From Bacillus sp. F19 (GTDB lineage: Bacteria; Bacillota; Bacilli; Bacillales; Bacillaceae), in assembly GCA_023823795.1 (NCBI GenBank), contig CP085710.1:398001-462000 (forward strand): a stretch of 64,000 nucleotides of DNA, in the 5' to 3' direction. Of the stretch, positions 7,999 to 16,025 are shown one piece after another; the first letter of the stretch is position 1, and each line of letters starts with the position of its first letter. The position numbers and the translations under genes are program-made. A model generated the notes under the pieces. It did not search any database, was not told where the DNA came from, and saw nothing but the letters and a program-made list of their open reading frames with translations.

Positions 7999-8958
7999 AT
8001 GACAGTAACGGCAGAGAGGGCCTCGCGATTGATGAAGATGCGTAGAATCTGCGGTTATGGAGCCGCCATAGCGGTGACGCCGTATCTGCTGATCAAAATC
8101 GCCTGGACTTTCGGTCTCTTCCTTCCGACCGAGCAAATGGGCGACGTCAGTTGGCGAGCGATCAACGCAGCTACCGCGGTTCTCGCCGCGGTCGGCATCC
8201 TGCTGGCGATGGCGTTCTGCAGGCCGTGGGGTGAACGGCTGCCCGCGTGGCTGGTGGCTCTGCCCGTGTGGATGGGCACCGGTCTTCTCGTTCCCATGGT
8301 GTTGCTGGTACCGGTGCTTGGCCCGGCTGCCATGACCCGGGACAAGGAGGCAGGCGCCGCCGACTTCTGGGTCTACGAGCAGATCTTCGTTATGGTCTCT
8401 CTGGTCGGGGTCGGCATTTGCCTGCCGCTCGCTTTGGCAGGGTACGTCAAGGCGCGATGGCCGGAGGCGCTAGGCGGTCCGATTGACTGCGGGGAGCTGC
8501 CGGGACACACCCGGAAGCTGCAGATCACACTGGGCAGGCTCGTCGCAGCCGGCTGCATCCTGCTCGGCGTCATCAAGGTGTTCTGGGCGGTGGGCGGCAC
8601 CCTCGGGATCGACCCGGCCATGCTGGATGACCGTGATGTGTGGTGGCACCTGCTGACGTTGAGTACCGGCACGTGGGCCTTCGCAGGGGCGTGGGGCCTG
8701 CTGGTGCTGACCACCCGCCGCGGGTCGCGGAGGTTCCTGCCTCCCATGGCGGCGGCATGGATCTCGTCGGGAATGCTGTTCTCTTACTGCACCTACGACC
8801 TCTTGACCTCCATTCGCCCCGATGCGCAGCCCACCCCAGAGTACCCGCTGGCACGGGTGTTGACCACGGAGGCCGGCATCGTCCTGGGTGTGATAATGGG
8901 GATGATCATTCTGCTGGTGCTAAATGACCGCCGGTGCTCCTTGCGCGGTGAGCTCTGA
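7999..8958 (+). CDS. GC-rich multi-pass membrane protein of foreign origin
   Basis: The 319-residue protein has about eight hydrophobic segments (near residues 17-37, 50-70, 85-108, 130-152, 182-202, 228-245, 255-275 and 293-315). I recognise no domain. Codons end mostly in G or C, unlike all neighbours, and the protein is rich in Ala, Gly, Leu, Val and Trp, as in actinobacterial proteins. I chose ATG 7999 because AGGGGG lies 8 bases before it; an in-frame ATG at 7978 lacks such a site. It seems to be a recent transfer from a high-GC donor. Function unknown. Confidence 0.7.
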   Translation: MTVTAERASRLMKMRRICGYGAAIAVTPYLLIKIAWTFGLFLPTEQMGDVSWRAINAATAVLAAVGILLAMAFCRPWGERLPAWLVALPVWMGTGLLVPMVLLVPVLGPAAMTRDKEAGAADFWVYEQIFVMVSLVGVGICLPLALAGYVKARWPEALGGPIDCGELPGHTRKLQITLGRLVAAGCILLGVIKVFWAVGGTLGIDPAMLDDRDVWWHLLTLSTGTWAFAGAWGLLVLTTRRGSRRFLPPMAAAWISSGMLFSYCTYDLLTSIRPDAQPTPEYPLARVLTTEAGIVLGVIMGMIILLVLNDRRCSLRGEL

Positions 8959-9207
8959 TAATCCGGAATGATGAACTTACGCGTCTAGTTGAAGATGGGT
9001 AGCGCGAAAGACGTGTCGAATAGAATGCCAGAGAAGGATTTGCAGCCGCGAAAGCCGTCGCCTTCCGAAGTGGAGCTGCTGATGAGTCGCTCAGAACGGA
9101 TGTTATGAATCGAGAGTTAGTTAAGGTATAGTATAAGGACGTAAGGCGCTGCCGGGGATTATAAGGGGGCTTTTCTGCAATATCTATGCAGCAGACGTAT
9201 TTTGAAC

Positions 9208-9240
9208 GATCTTCCACAATCGGGGGCGATTGCGGAGTAA
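9208..9240. repeat. Copy of the dispersed ATCGGGNGCGAT repeat
   Basis: CTTCCACAATCGGGGGCGAT followed by TGCGGAGTAA. The core CAATCG-GGGG-CGATTG is itself a perfect inverted repeat, shared with the copy at 32811. Confidence 0.55.
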
Positions 9241-9259
9241 CCATCTTAATTATTATTGG

Positions 9260-9287
9260 CTCTGAGTACAAACTCAGAGTCTTTTTT
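9260..9287 (+). terminator. Rho-independent terminator
   Basis: CTCTGAGT-ACAA-ACTCAGAG is a perfect 8-base stem, followed by TCTTTTTT. No intact gene ends just before it; it may once have served the decayed sequence upstream. Confidence 0.75.
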
Positions 9288-9397
9288 GTATTCCAGGGGA
9301 TTTTCTCTAGGATAAATTTCCAAGGCGATTTACATTGCAATTTGCAGCTCATTTTGCAGGGTATACATAAAGTTATTCCACCTCTACCAAACACATG

Positions 9398-9863
9398 GTC
9401 GAAGATATCATTCTTAGTCGGAAGAACAATGATCCCAACATCAAGAAGATTGTTGCCCACATCTTCTTCTAATTTTGAACCGTCTTCTACTAATTAAAAG
9501 GTAATCCCGGGATATTTTTCGTGAAAGCTGCTGACAATTTTCAGGAAAAAATGCGCATCAAATATTGGCGGCAATCCAATACGAATATGCCCCTTTTTTA
9601 GCCCTGCCAAGTTGTCCAATTCCGTTTCTAAATTATTAAAGGCATTGTCAATTAATTTTGCCTGCTCCAAAATGATCTGTCCTGCATCGGTCAAGGCTAA
9701 CTTCTTGCGGGAGTGATCAAAAAGTTCAACTCCAAGCTCCGTCTCAAGATTTTTAATCATTTTACTAATAGTTGGCTGGGTGATAAATAAATGGTCTGCT
9801 GCACGGGAAAAACTATTAAAAATTCGACACCTCAATAAAATATTGTAAATGTTTGATATCCAA
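9398..9863 (-). pseudogene. LysR-type regulator, broken (CidR-like)
   Basis: From a TTG at 9863 the frame reads DIKHLQYFIEVSNF and then hits a stop. Continuing in the next frame gives NSFSRAADHLFITQPTISKM and KNLETELGVELFDHS, a clear LysR winged helix, so one T has been gained or lost in the run near 9822. At 9494 the frame has a TAA where relatives have His or Gln (PGITF-stop-LVEDGS). LysR-like sequence continues to DIFD at about 9398 and then stops making sense. The DNA-binding part resembles CidR/YwbI. Three separate lesions make this a dead gene. Confidence 0.8.
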
Positions 9864-10203
9864 TATCGTACACCTGATTGTGGAAAATTTTAGGGGATAT
9901 TATTCTGAAAGAGATAGAAATAATACATCTTAGAATTTTTTATTATGTTTCCAACCTTGATTGGAAATAACAGAGGCTCCGTAAAGCTTAGCGATCCATT
10001 CCTTTTTTATTAATAAAAAAAGAAGCAGTGAGCAGATGATCACAAGATCCATTTAATATTTTTTAACCTATTCATAATGAAGTTAAATCGTTTGACTAAA
10101 GTGGAAAGTGAAGTAGCTATTCACTATAATTGTGGTTTAATATGTAGTAACAGGTTTTGATGAATCTGCCGCGCTAATAGGCAATGCTATAGGAGGTTTA
10201 TTA
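9864..10203. other. Intergenic region, no gene seen
   Basis: AT-rich sequence between the LysR relic and the DUF1456 gene. It should hold the promoter for 10204; TTGACT at 10091 and TATAAT at 10126 are too far apart to be one promoter. AGGAGG lies at 10191. Confidence 0.4.
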
Positions 10204-10692
10204 ATGGATAATAACGATATTTTAATTCGATTAAGATATGCACTGGATCTGAAAAATACAGAAATGGTTGAGATTTTTAAGCTTGGCGGGATTGAAGTGA
10301 ATAGGCAAGATTTGCCGAAGATCCTTACCAAATCCGATGGGGATGAAGAGAACATCAAATGCGACAACGTGATGTTTGAGTCCTTTTTAAATGGCTTCGT
10401 TACGTTTAAACGAGGGAAGCAGGAGCCAAAGCCGGGGCAGCCAGAAACACCGGAACTGACTTTGGGAAGAAGTGCAAATGTGAACAATCTTCTTTTGAAG
10501 AAAGTAAAAATTGCCCTGGCGCTAACAAGTGAGGAAATGCTTGATATCTTTCAAAAGGCCGGCATTCATGTGACAAAAGGGGAATTAGGGGCTTTATTAA
10601 GAAAAGAAGGCCATAAAAATTATAAAGAGTGCGGTGATAAATTCGCCAGGAATTTCTTAAAAGGATTAGGTTTAACATATAGGGGAGCATAA
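10204..10692 (+). CDS. DUF1456 protein (YehS-like)
   Basis: The 162-residue protein contains two copies of the DUF1456 repeat: NNDILIRLRYALDLKNTEMV (about 3-22, with EIFKLGGIEV following) and NLLLKKVKIALALTSEEMLD (about 97-116, with IFQKAGIHV). Each repeat ends in a short Lys-rich segment and FLNGFVTFKRG or FLKGLGLTYRG. The family is widespread and usually single-copy; its role is not established. AGGAGG precedes ATG 10204 at eight bases. It sits 10 bases before the YgjP-like gene, so the two may be co-transcribed. Confidence 0.88.
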   Translation: MDNNDILIRLRYALDLKNTEMVEIFKLGGIEVNRQDLPKILTKSDGDEENIKCDNVMFESFLNGFVTFKRGKQEPKPGQPETPELTLGRSANVNNLLLKKVKIALALTSEEMLDIFQKAGIHVTKGELGALLRKEGHKNYKECGDKFARNFLKGLGLTYRGA

Positions 10693-10702
10693 GTGAGCAC
10701 AC

Positions 10703-11410
10703 ATGATACATACCTACTCAGGTGAGACCATTCGTTTTGAGATTTCTTATAAAAAGCGGACATCCATTGGCATTTCGATTGATCCCTATGGAAATATCGA
10801 AGTCCAGGCTCCGAAAGGCACACCCGATGAACGTATTCTTCAGGTAATAGAGGAAAAGTGGGATCTGATTCAGGAAAGATTGAAAGAAATGAAGGATAGA
10901 ATGCATGGACCAAAGGAGAAAGTCTATGAGTATGGTGAGACCTTTCTTTATTTGGGAAACGCATATCCCATACAGATCTCTCATGATGAAAAGATCCAGC
11001 AGGACCATGTCATGTTTGATGGAGAAAGGCTGCATATCTATGTGAAGCAGCTTGACGATGAGAAAATAAAACAAGCTTTAAAACGATTTTATTATCAGCA
11101 GTGTAAAGCGATCGTAGAGAAGAGCATCCAGACCTATCAAAGCAACTTTAAAGTGAAACCGCGTTCGATTCGTATTATTGATAGTAAAAAGAACTGGGGA
11201 ACCTGTGATGCAAAACTGCAGCTGACCTTTAACTGGAAGCTGGCCATGGCACCGTTGAAGGTGATCGAATATGTCGTCGTTCATGAAATGTGTCATATGG
11301 TCCATCTGAATCACGACCGATCTTTTTGGCGTCTGGTTGGGAAAATCATGCCGGGTTATAAGGAACAGGAAAACTGGTTAGCAGTATCAAGTTGGAAAAT
11401 GACTGTTTAG
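10703..11410 (+). CDS. YgjP-like metallopeptidase (DUF45)
   Basis: The 235-residue protein has the DUF45/YgjP layout: a beta-rich N-terminal half (SYKKRTSIGISIDPYGNIEV), the conserved KNWGTCDAKLQLTFNW, and the zinc site YVVVHEMCHMVHLNHDRSFW, where HExxH plus the downstream His bind zinc and Glu is catalytic. It is cytoplasmic; the physiological substrate is unknown. No strong ribosome site lies directly before ATG 10703 (GGGGAG ends 16 bases upstream), so it may be translated by coupling with the DUF1456 gene. Confidence 0.85.
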   Translation: MIHTYSGETIRFEISYKKRTSIGISIDPYGNIEVQAPKGTPDERILQVIEEKWDLIQERLKEMKDRMHGPKEKVYEYGETFLYLGNAYPIQISHDEKIQQDHVMFDGERLHIYVKQLDDEKIKQALKRFYYQQCKAIVEKSIQTYQSNFKVKPRSIRIIDSKKNWGTCDAKLQLTFNWKLAMAPLKVIEYVVVHEMCHMVHLNHDRSFWRLVGKIMPGYKEQENWLAVSSWKMTV

Positions 11411-11512
11411 CATGAATAGCAAGGGGGGTTCTTCTGTGTTTTGACGCAGCAGAACAGTCCTGATGTCATAAGTATTTTTTTGTATTAATATTAGACTCCG
11501 CTTAAGTACAAA

Positions 11513-11561
11513 AGCCTGATCTTTAATGCTCAGCAGAGCAATTGAGGTCAGGTATTCTTTT
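11513..11561. terminator. Bidirectional terminator between convergent genes
   Basis: GCCTGATC at 11514 and GGTCAGGT near 11545 form a stem, followed on the plus side by ATTCTTTTTATT and flanked on the left by A residues. It separates the YgjP-like gene from the M28 gene. Confidence 0.5.
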
Positions 11562-12538
11562 TATTTATAAGAGCTTGTTTTATTAATAAACTTCAATAAT
11601 TCCGTAAGTACTTGGCTGTAGGTCGACAAGCGTTCCTCAGTTCTCCCAGGATACGCTCCCTCAATAAAGGCAAGTGTATCATTTTCAGTATGCCAAATCC
11701 CGCCATACTCTTCCGTTTGCTCGTATCCATCTAAATCGCCAATTTCCCAGTTAGTAGATTCAAAGTAGGCAAAAGGTATTCCCAGTTCATTGAATGGGGC
11801 ATGGTCGCTCCAGTCTCCTGTTGTGCCTGCTGGGTAATCAGGGTTTAACCCAGTGTTAATACCAATATCTAGCTTTTTCTTCTTTGCAATGTTTATAGCT
11901 TGGTCTCGGATGAAGCCAGCCTCTCCTGCACTGCCATGGACATACATTTTGTCTCCTGCAGCAAGGCTGTCCAGGTTAATCATTCCAACTGTGTTCTTGA
12001 TGTCGTTTGCTGACATTTGTTTTACATAGTAGTTTGAACCGTTCAAACCGCCTTCTTCAGCTCCAAAGGCAATAAAAACAATAGAATATGGAGTTTTTAC
12101 CTTTTTCAAGACTTCGGCGACTTCGAGCATCACTCCAACACCTGAAGCATTATCGTCGGCCCCCTTGCCAATTGAAACCGAATCATAGTGGGCACCTACA
12201 ATGATTTGTTTACTGGACTTACCCGGTTTAAAGGCAAGCACGTTTGCAGATGAGTACTCTTTTCCTCTTCTAGTAAAAGTAAAAGGTTGTACACTTGATT
12301 TATAACCCATTCTCACAAACTGCTGCTGAATATATTCTTTTGCATGGGCTTCGCCGGCTGTACCGTAAACGCGGCTGCCAATTACTTCAGATAGATACTT
12401 TGTATGCTCGTACGCCATCGCTCCCTTTTTATGTACCAGAGACGGTGAGTAGCTTACAGCAGAAGCGGTCGGGCCGCCTACAGTCGTGATTAATAGAAAA
12501 AGAATAACAATCATGGATATAAATACTGGTTTTTTCAT
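11561..12538 (-). CDS. Secreted M28-family zinc peptidase
   Basis: Counted from ATG 12538 (preceded by AAAGGGGAATTC) the protein has 325 residues; an in-frame ATG 24 bases upstream is less likely. Residues 1-27 are a signal peptide. The di-zinc site of M28 peptidases is visible: GAHYDS (His117), GADDNASG (Asp129), GAEEGG (catalytic Glu161 and ligand Glu162), NLDSLA (Asp190) and WHTENDT (last His). It is probably an extracellular aminopeptidase. It lies beside a second M28 gene, an RNPP-type regulator and a giant subtilase, forming a proteolysis island. Confidence 0.9.
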   Translation of the reverse strand: MKKPVFISMIVILFLLITTVGGPTASAVSYSPSLVHKKGAMAYEHTKYLSEVIGSRVYGTAGEAHAKEYIQQQFVRMGYKSSVQPFTFTRRGKEYSSANVLAFKPGKSSKQIIVGAHYDSVSIGKGADDNASGVGVMLEVAEVLKKVKTPYSIVFIAFGAEEGGLNGSNYYVKQMSANDIKNTVGMINLDSLAAGDKMYVHGSAGEAGFIRDQAINIAKKKKLDIGINTGLNPDYPAGTTGDWSDHAPFNELGIPFAYFESTNWEIGDLDGYEQTEEYGGIWHTENDTLAFIEGAYPGRTEERLSTYSQVLTELLKFINKTSSYK

Positions 12539-12650
12539 CGAATTCCCCTTTTTAAAATGCAATTATATGAATGATTATAAAAAGATTCATAGACTGACAA
12601 TCCTTTTTAAGCTAGAAAAGCATACTAATCTGGAGAGGGAACTGAGAAAC

Positions 12651-12687
12651 AAAAAGAGCCGCAAGACCTCGAAGGGCCTTGCAGCCA
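12651..12687 (-). terminator. Terminator of the larger M28 gene
   Basis: On the minus strand GGCTGCAAGGCC pairs with GGTCTTGCGGCT around a short loop, followed by CTTTTTG. It begins 12 bases after the stop of the gene at 12699. Confidence 0.75.
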
Positions 12688-12698
12688 TTTCCTATCTT

Positions 12699-14096
12699 TT
12701 ACTGGACCGGACGATCCTCAAAATCATAATCAACCGGACCGGGAGCAACTCTGGCATGTTCCAAAGCTGGAGTATCAGGTCTTGCAATCTGGTAAACCGA
12801 TGCTCCAACAATTTCTGCCGCTTCCTGCAGTTTGTTTTTATCAATTTTATCAATCGTGTCGGCTGGAGTGTGGTACCATGGTTCAACCGGTGAGTGGATG
12901 AACAAGGCTGCCGGAATCCCAAGCTCATGGAAAGGCTGGTGGTCACTTCGTCCCAGCTGTCCGTAAGGAATGACTTCCGCTGCAGCTGTTCTTGCGCCTG
13001 CTGCTGCACCTAAATCGGTAACGAGGTTTTTCTTGCCGTCAATTGTATACATGATTAAGCCGCCTGCCGGATTGTCGCCGCCCGCATCCTTGCTTCCGAC
13101 CATATCCATTTGGAAATGAGCTACAATTCGATCAGCCTCTTTATCAGTTAGAGTACTTGCATAATGATAGGAGCCCAAAAGCCCTTTTTCTTCCGCACCG
13201 AATGTAACAAAACGGAGCTCCGTATCCGTTGGCATGTTGGCCATTACTCGGGCAAGCTCAAGGACTGCCGATACGCCGGATGCATCATCATTTGCTCCCG
13301 GTCCGCCGTGGACTGAATCGTGATGGGCGCCAACCATGACTACCTGGCCGTTATCTTTGTTTTTGTGTGGTTTCAATTTGGCGATGACGTTGTAAGACGT
13401 TTTTTCAACATAGCCTGAACCAGAAACTTTAATCGTGGAAGTAAGCGGCCCTGTTTTTAATTTTTCAACTAAAGCAAGCCCCTCAGCTCTTGTAATGCCC
13501 ACCGCAGGGATATTTTGTCCATAAGCAGCTTGTCCAAATGCATTTGAACTTCCGCCGCTATTGTACATGATGACCCCAATGGCACCTTTGTCGAGAACAT
13601 TTTGGATTTTTTCCACGAAGCTGATGTCTCCGCGCTCAATAAGAGCTATTTTCCCTTTCACCTCATCCGGAACGGTACCGGCAAGAGCTTTGCCGACGTG
13701 AATCACCTGTCCAGTTACCTCTGCGCTGTAAGAACCGCTGAATACATAAGGGTTGAAAGATTGTCCATTCACTTCCAGAGAGCCGGATACATTATCCCTT
13801 ACTGCTTCATAAAAAGGAAATGGCTGTAATTCAGTCTCATAACCATACTTTTCAAATTGACTCTTTATGTACTGTGCTCCCGCCAATTCTCCGTCGGTGC
13901 CAGCCTCGCGAGGTTGCTGCGACAGCTTGGCAACCGTGTTATACATATTATCAGAGCTGATCTTCTTGATAATCTTGTTGTCAAAAGCAGAACTGGATTG
14001 AGCATTGGGTGCCTGAACCGGGCCCTCAGCCATAACTCCATTAAAACTAAACGCTACTCCGGCAGCTAATAATCCCGCCATGGTTTTTCTATACAT
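12699..14096 (-). CDS. Secreted M28 aminopeptidase with PA domain (YwaD-like)
   Basis: I place the start at ATG 14096, where GAGGGGGAGTTCC gives a ribosome site; this yields 465 residues. A signal peptide covers about residues 1-24. A protease-associated (PA) domain follows (about 100-220; GKIALIERGDISFVEKIQN and GAIGVIMYNSGG). The M28 catalytic domain has GAHHDSV, GANDDASG, GAEEKGLLGS, FQMDMVG and YHTPADT as metal and catalytic motifs. The size and PA insertion fit Bacillus YwaD, which removes N-terminal residues from peptides outside the cell. It has its own terminator. Confidence 0.9.
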   Translation of the reverse strand: MYRKTMAGLLAAGVAFSFNGVMAEGPVQAPNAQSSSAFDNKIIKKISSDNMYNTVAKLSQQPREAGTDGELAGAQYIKSQFEKYGYETELQPFPFYEAVRDNVSGSLEVNGQSFNPYVFSGSYSAEVTGQVIHVGKALAGTVPDEVKGKIALIERGDISFVEKIQNVLDKGAIGVIMYNSGGSSNAFGQAAYGQNIPAVGITRAEGLALVEKLKTGPLTSTIKVSGSGYVEKTSYNVIAKLKPHKNKDNGQVVMVGAHHDSVHGGPGANDDASGVSAVLELARVMANMPTDTELRFVTFGAEEKGLLGSYHYASTLTDKEADRIVAHFQMDMVGSKDAGGDNPAGGLIMYTIDGKKNLVTDLGAAAGARTAAAEVIPYGQLGRSDHQPFHELGIPAALFIHSPVEPWYHTPADTIDKIDKNKLQEAAEIVGASVYQIARPDTPALEHARVAPGPVDYDFEDRPVQ

Positions 14097-14462
14097 GGAA
14101 CTCCCCCTCAATAAATAAATAGGATACGAATAAATTATCAACTATTAGAAAAAATTGTTAAATAAAAAGAAAATGACAAAACATGACAAAGAGTTAAAAT
14201 TTTAATGACTAATTTCTGTACCATCGTAATAGATTTGTAATTTCATGTTGGAATTAGAAGAATTTTAGAAGAATAACAGGAGGATTGACATATAAATCTT
14301 GTTCTTTCTTGCAGGAACATGGCGGTTTTTTAGGGAATAGGTAATAGTTTGACACCAGCTGTTGACTACTTACTTGAGGAGCGAAGTTTGAGTTAAGAAA
14401 TACTACAGATTTTTAAACTGAATTAGAAAAATCAGATGATTGAAAAATAGGGGATGGGAATC
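14097..14462. other. Divergent intergenic region
   Basis: AT-rich region between the two divergent genes; it must carry promoters for both. TTGACA at 14286 has no good -10 box at 17 bases. No gene was seen. Confidence 0.4.
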
Positions 14463-15707
14463 ATGCTGGAAGGAAAGATAATCAAATTCTATCGCGAACA
14501 ACAAGAAATGAAGCAAAAGGACCTAGGGGAAGGAATTTGCTCCAGTACTCATATCAGTAAAATAGAACGGGGGCTTACAGAAGTATCGGATGAAACTATT
14601 CTATTATTATCTCAAAGACTAGGAATTGATATGGAAAGGGAAGTGTTAAATTACAGGAGGGTGGAATCCTTATTAAAGGAGTGGCATGATGCCATTGTGA
14701 AGGAACTGCAGACAAAGGCGGATAGTATAAAAAGGCAGCTTGATGGAATTAACCTTTTATATATTCAGGATTTTTATCGATCCTACACCCTTGTGCTCAC
14801 CAGATACTGCTTGTCTATTGGCGAGTTTACATCAGCGCAGGTTCTAATAGAGGAGATGGATGTTTGGACAGGTTTATCTAATTATGAGGAAAATATGCTG
14901 TTGCACATAAAGGGGATTTTCCATCTGACCGTGAAGTATGACTATGTCAGTGCCATCTCTTTTCTAGGTCAAATCAGTCTGGAGCAATACTCCAATCAGG
15001 AATATTATTACGACTTGGCTGTTGCCTATAGTTCGCTCAATTCTCGCGTCCTGGCTTTTTTCAATGCGAATAAGGCACTGGCCTTCTTCACCAAAATTCG
15101 CAGCTTCTCCCGTATCATTAAAGTTGAAATGCTGATGCTCATCCAGCTCGAGCAATCGGAGGATTACCGTTTTCTAAGCAGTGAATATCATAGATTGATA
15201 GATATGACAGGGGATTATGGGCTCGATCATCAAAAAGCGATGCTGCATCATAACCTTGGCTATCTGAATTTGCGGCACGGCTATTTCAAGCAGGCTGCTG
15301 AATATTACAAAAAGTCGATGGATGCACGGAATTCCTCGGAGCCCAAGTATGTCGGCTCGCTGGAGGGGTACATAAACGCTTTGACGAAAGAAGGGAAGAC
15401 GCCAAAGGAAAAGCTTCTAAAGCTTGTAGAAGAGGGACTTGTGTTATGCAGGAATTTTTCGGACACCACCTTTCATCATCTCTTTACGATGCATTATCAC
15501 TCTATTCTAGGTGAGGATGACCAGTATTATCACTATCTGGAGAACCAGGCATTTCCCCACTTTGACAAAATGGGCTATGTAATGACGAAAGAGTTTTATG
15601 CGGTAAAATTATTTGACTACTATATGTCCAACAATGATATGGCCAATGCTAATCGTTATGCTGGAGCAATTGTGGAGAAGTTCAGAAGAAATAATCAGTT
15701 TGTTTGA
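14463..15707 (+). CDS. XRE-HTH plus TPR regulator, RNPP type
   Basis: The 414-residue protein begins with a Cro/CI-type helix-turn-helix (about 1-60; LGEGICSSTHISKIERGLTE) and continues as TPR-like helical repeats (for example LHHNLGYLNLRHGYFKQAAE). This is the layout of RNPP regulators (NprR, PlcR, PrgX, AimR), which bind secreted and re-imported peptides. ATG 14463 has AGGGGATGG before it; ATG 14454 lies within that ribosome site. No obvious pheromone gene follows. Its place between secreted M28 peptidases and a subtilase suggests that it controls them, much as NprR controls a neighbouring protease. Confidence 0.8.
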   Translation: MLEGKIIKFYREQQEMKQKDLGEGICSSTHISKIERGLTEVSDETILLLSQRLGIDMEREVLNYRRVESLLKEWHDAIVKELQTKADSIKRQLDGINLLYIQDFYRSYTLVLTRYCLSIGEFTSAQVLIEEMDVWTGLSNYEENMLLHIKGIFHLTVKYDYVSAISFLGQISLEQYSNQEYYYDLAVAYSSLNSRVLAFFNANKALAFFTKIRSFSRIIKVEMLMLIQLEQSEDYRFLSSEYHRLIDMTGDYGLDHQKAMLHHNLGYLNLRHGYFKQAAEYYKKSMDARNSSEPKYVGSLEGYINALTKEGKTPKEKLLKLVEEGLVLCRNFSDTTFHHLFTMHYHSILGEDDQYYHYLENQAFPHFDKMGYVMTKEFYAVKLFDYYMSNNDMANANRYAGAIVEKFRRNNQFV

Positions 15708-15870
15708 TGGAGAGGTTACGTTTTTGTGGCTGAAGCTTTAAGTTTTGGTCAGAAAATGGGCTTGTAAAGAGGAAAAAACGCTCTGTTTTTATGTTTTTTG
15801 CATTGTTCGGGGGTGAAAAGAATGTATGTGCTTCCTTCTGAGCTAGGATGGAGTTCTCAAAATACCCTAT

Positions 15871-15940
15871 TCTAACAAACTGCCCGATTATTCTAACATA
15901 TAGGCACATTTCTAACAAACCCAATCATTCATCTAACAAA
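15871..15940. repeat. Four phased TCTAACAAA repeats
   Basis: TCTAACAAA-like 9-mers begin at 15871, 15892 (TCTAACATA), 15911 and 15932, at steps of 21, 19 and 21 bases. This is about two helical turns. The stretch lies between the RNPP regulator and the subtilase terminator; bases 15708-15975 hold no gene. Confidence 0.7.
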
Positions 15941-15975
15941 TCAATTTTTCACATCCGCCACACCTAACTAACCAA

Positions 15976-16017
15976 AAGAAAAGACGCCTGCTTTCTCCAT
16001 ATAAAGCAGGCATCTTC
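15976..16017 (-). terminator. Terminator of the subtilase gene
   Basis: On the minus strand ATGCCTGCTTT and AAAGCAGGCGT form a long stem with a short loop, followed by CTTTTCTTTT. Confidence 0.8.
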
Positions 16018-16025
16018 CACTAAAA

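Larger units (their letters stand above)
8959..9397. other. Non-coding stretch with one repeat and one terminator
   Basis: No convincing gene was found. Bases 8990-9170 keep some of the GC richness of the foreign gene and look like a decayed edge of the insert. The stretch also holds the repeat at 9208-9240 and the hairpin at 9260-9287. Confidence 0.5.

Noticed and set aside
8055-8927. Several open frames on both strands inside the GC-rich gene
   Set aside because: They are the usual by-products of high-GC codons; the frame 7999-8958 has the membrane-protein pattern and ribosome site.
8906-9460. Minus-strand 184-codon frame
   Set aside because: Only its first 20 or so codons carry sequence, and that belongs to the LysR relic; the rest crosses a terminator and non-coding DNA.
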